This document shows, piece after piece, positions 62,625 through 64,000 of a DNA stretch of 64,000 nucleotides. The first letter of the stretch is position 1; each line of letters starts with the position of its first letter. The notes below the pieces were generated by a model. The model searched no databases. It had not been told where the DNA came from and worked only from the letters and a program-made list of their open reading frames with translations. This DNA comes from Glandiceps talaboti (Eukaryota > Hemichordata > Enteropneusta > Spengelidae): assembly GCF_964340395.1 (NCBI RefSeq), contig NC_135552.1:20548681-20612680 (forward strand), written 5' to 3'. Position numbers and translations under genes: made by a program.

Positions 62625-64000
62625 CTAGAATAGAATGTTGAAATATAAGTTATATTATAATAATTAGCTTGTATTAAATGATTATTCCTAACTAAACAAC
62701 ATAAGGTGGTTGTACATTTCAAATATCCCGACAAATGCCAAACGTTTTATACCGAATATGTGAAACATTGATTTCAATACAATTTTGTTCACAGTAACTA
62801 GTTTATAATTCTGTGAAAATCTGTTACACTGCAATAAGAATATTCATGTATAAAGTGTTTAAAGTATTAAATTCATAAAAACAGTCATATAATTTCATAA
62901 TCAAATCGGACACAGCTGTTAAACATGACGTGGCTGTCAGAGATAAATGTTTTTCATAGGCGGTTCGTGAATCGCGGTTTTCAGTTGTCAGTAGGGAGTG
63001 AGCATTGGGGCATTTTCAGGAATGAGTCAGAGAGAATACTAGAGGTCTGGTCGATATAATGATTGTTTATATGTGCTATGAAGTGGAGGGTACTATTTTA
63101 CATAGCTTGGTGAAAACACCTGCCATTTCTCAAATTTCACTAACTTTAGTTAGAAAATATGAAAGGAATACAAAAAAATTATCATTCTAGTATGACACTA
63201 ATATTTTTTTGCTAGATTTCTATCGAAATCAACTTGTTGGCGGTAACAGATAAATGTATAGACAATGGACAATTCTCCATTCCATTTGTAAATGTAAACT
63301 TAGGATATCGTTCGAATAAACGCGCGCACGGTTATACACTTCTAAACGTTGTAGCATTAATGTTTCTACCTAAAGAGATTATACCACAGGGAGACGTAAT
63401 CTCACTTGTAGGATAGTTATTTAAAATACCACAACGAGTAGCAAATTAATCTTTTCGTACAATCCAGTGATACTTGAAGGGGCTGTATTTGACATACTAT
63501 ACGTGACTCGTGATCTACATATGAATCAACACTGTTTCTTATTTGGAGAAGCCACTTTATGAGTGCGTTCATTTAGTTGTCGATGATGTATCAAGAAAAC
63601 TTGGAGAGCATTGATATAATTGCTCCCTTGCGGTACCGGTATGCATGTATTTTACAGGAAAATACCAACCTGAAGATATACATGTACACTTAATATAGCA
63701 AGCGTAATTACTATTTTTGATGTCTTCAAAATTTTCATAACTACAGTTTTATAGAATGGAAACAGAATCGTCTGGCTAGGTAAAAAATTCTCACTAATAT
63801 TTCCACATTTCATATTCTTGATCGACAAATATGTTAGTAAGATTGTTACATCATATCATCTGATTTTAAAAAATATCGTATCAATATTATCAATATTACT
63901 CTATGTTATCACCTTGTACAACTATCGTTTCATCTTACCCTACTGATCAAACGAAAACATTATTACAATGTACATGATTTGGTGGCGATCTGCTATTAAT
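62625..64000. other. Upstream intron of the array
   Basis: Repeats the intron sequence found upstream of A7 (60.5-61.3 kb), including the stretch with CAGGGAGACGTAATC. Another C-type exon would be expected just beyond the window edge; none is seen before 64,000. Confidence 0.55.

Overview
The window is AT-rich eukaryotic DNA from an animal: it has spliced genes with GT-AG introns, a TRPM-family cation channel, a chromodomain Ty3/gypsy retrotransposon, CR1-like LINE and Penelope-like fragments, foldback elements and long microsatellites. A marine invertebrate fits this mix, but the sequence alone does not identify the species. No rRNA, tRNA, CRISPR array or bacterial-type operon was seen.

The main gene lies on the minus strand and runs leftward from beyond the right-hand end of the tracts examined (first recognised exon near 62,624) to a stop codon at 14,695. 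Its 3' half is a TRPM-type channel. Thirteen exons (25,511 down to 14,695) join in one reading frame with matching splice phases and give about 656 residues: the pre-S1 TRPM region, S1-S6, a pore with a Tyr-Gly-Glu-Ile filter, the TRP helix, and a short coiled C-terminal tail with no Nudix or alpha-kinase domain. Upstream are 24 small exons of three related types (A about 50 codons, B about 42, C 36-48), arranged roughly as A-B-C and repeated from 62.6 kb to 25.7 kb. Every one is a multiple of three and phase 0 on both sides, and the last one (B-type, 25,727-25,861) runs in frame into the channel. Together they add about 1,101 codons. I do not recognise this repeat family. The array is the most unusual thing in the window.

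Layout from left to right. 1-9.8 kb: a long dispersed and tandem repeat broken by a large foldback element. 9.8-14.6 kb: mostly unassigned, with a possible first exon of another minus-strand gene at 11.7 kb and several microsatellites. 14.7-25.5 kb: channel exons, with a decayed CR1-like LINE sitting in the intron between the last pre-S1 exon and the S1 exon. 25.7-28.3 kb: the last two repeat exons. 28.3-37 kb: an intron filled with mobile-element debris (a 146-bp tandem-repeat element, a Penelope/LINE chimera, a small MITE with a 24-bp minisatellite, and a retroelement-type zinc-ribbon ORF). 37-64 kb: the repeat-exon array, broken at 39.9-48.8 kb by a full-length chromovirus with near-identical LTRs, a 4-bp target duplication and an open 1,763-codon gag-pol.

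Exon boundaries were read by eye from splice consensus, frame and TRPM similarity. They were not confirmed with transcripts.
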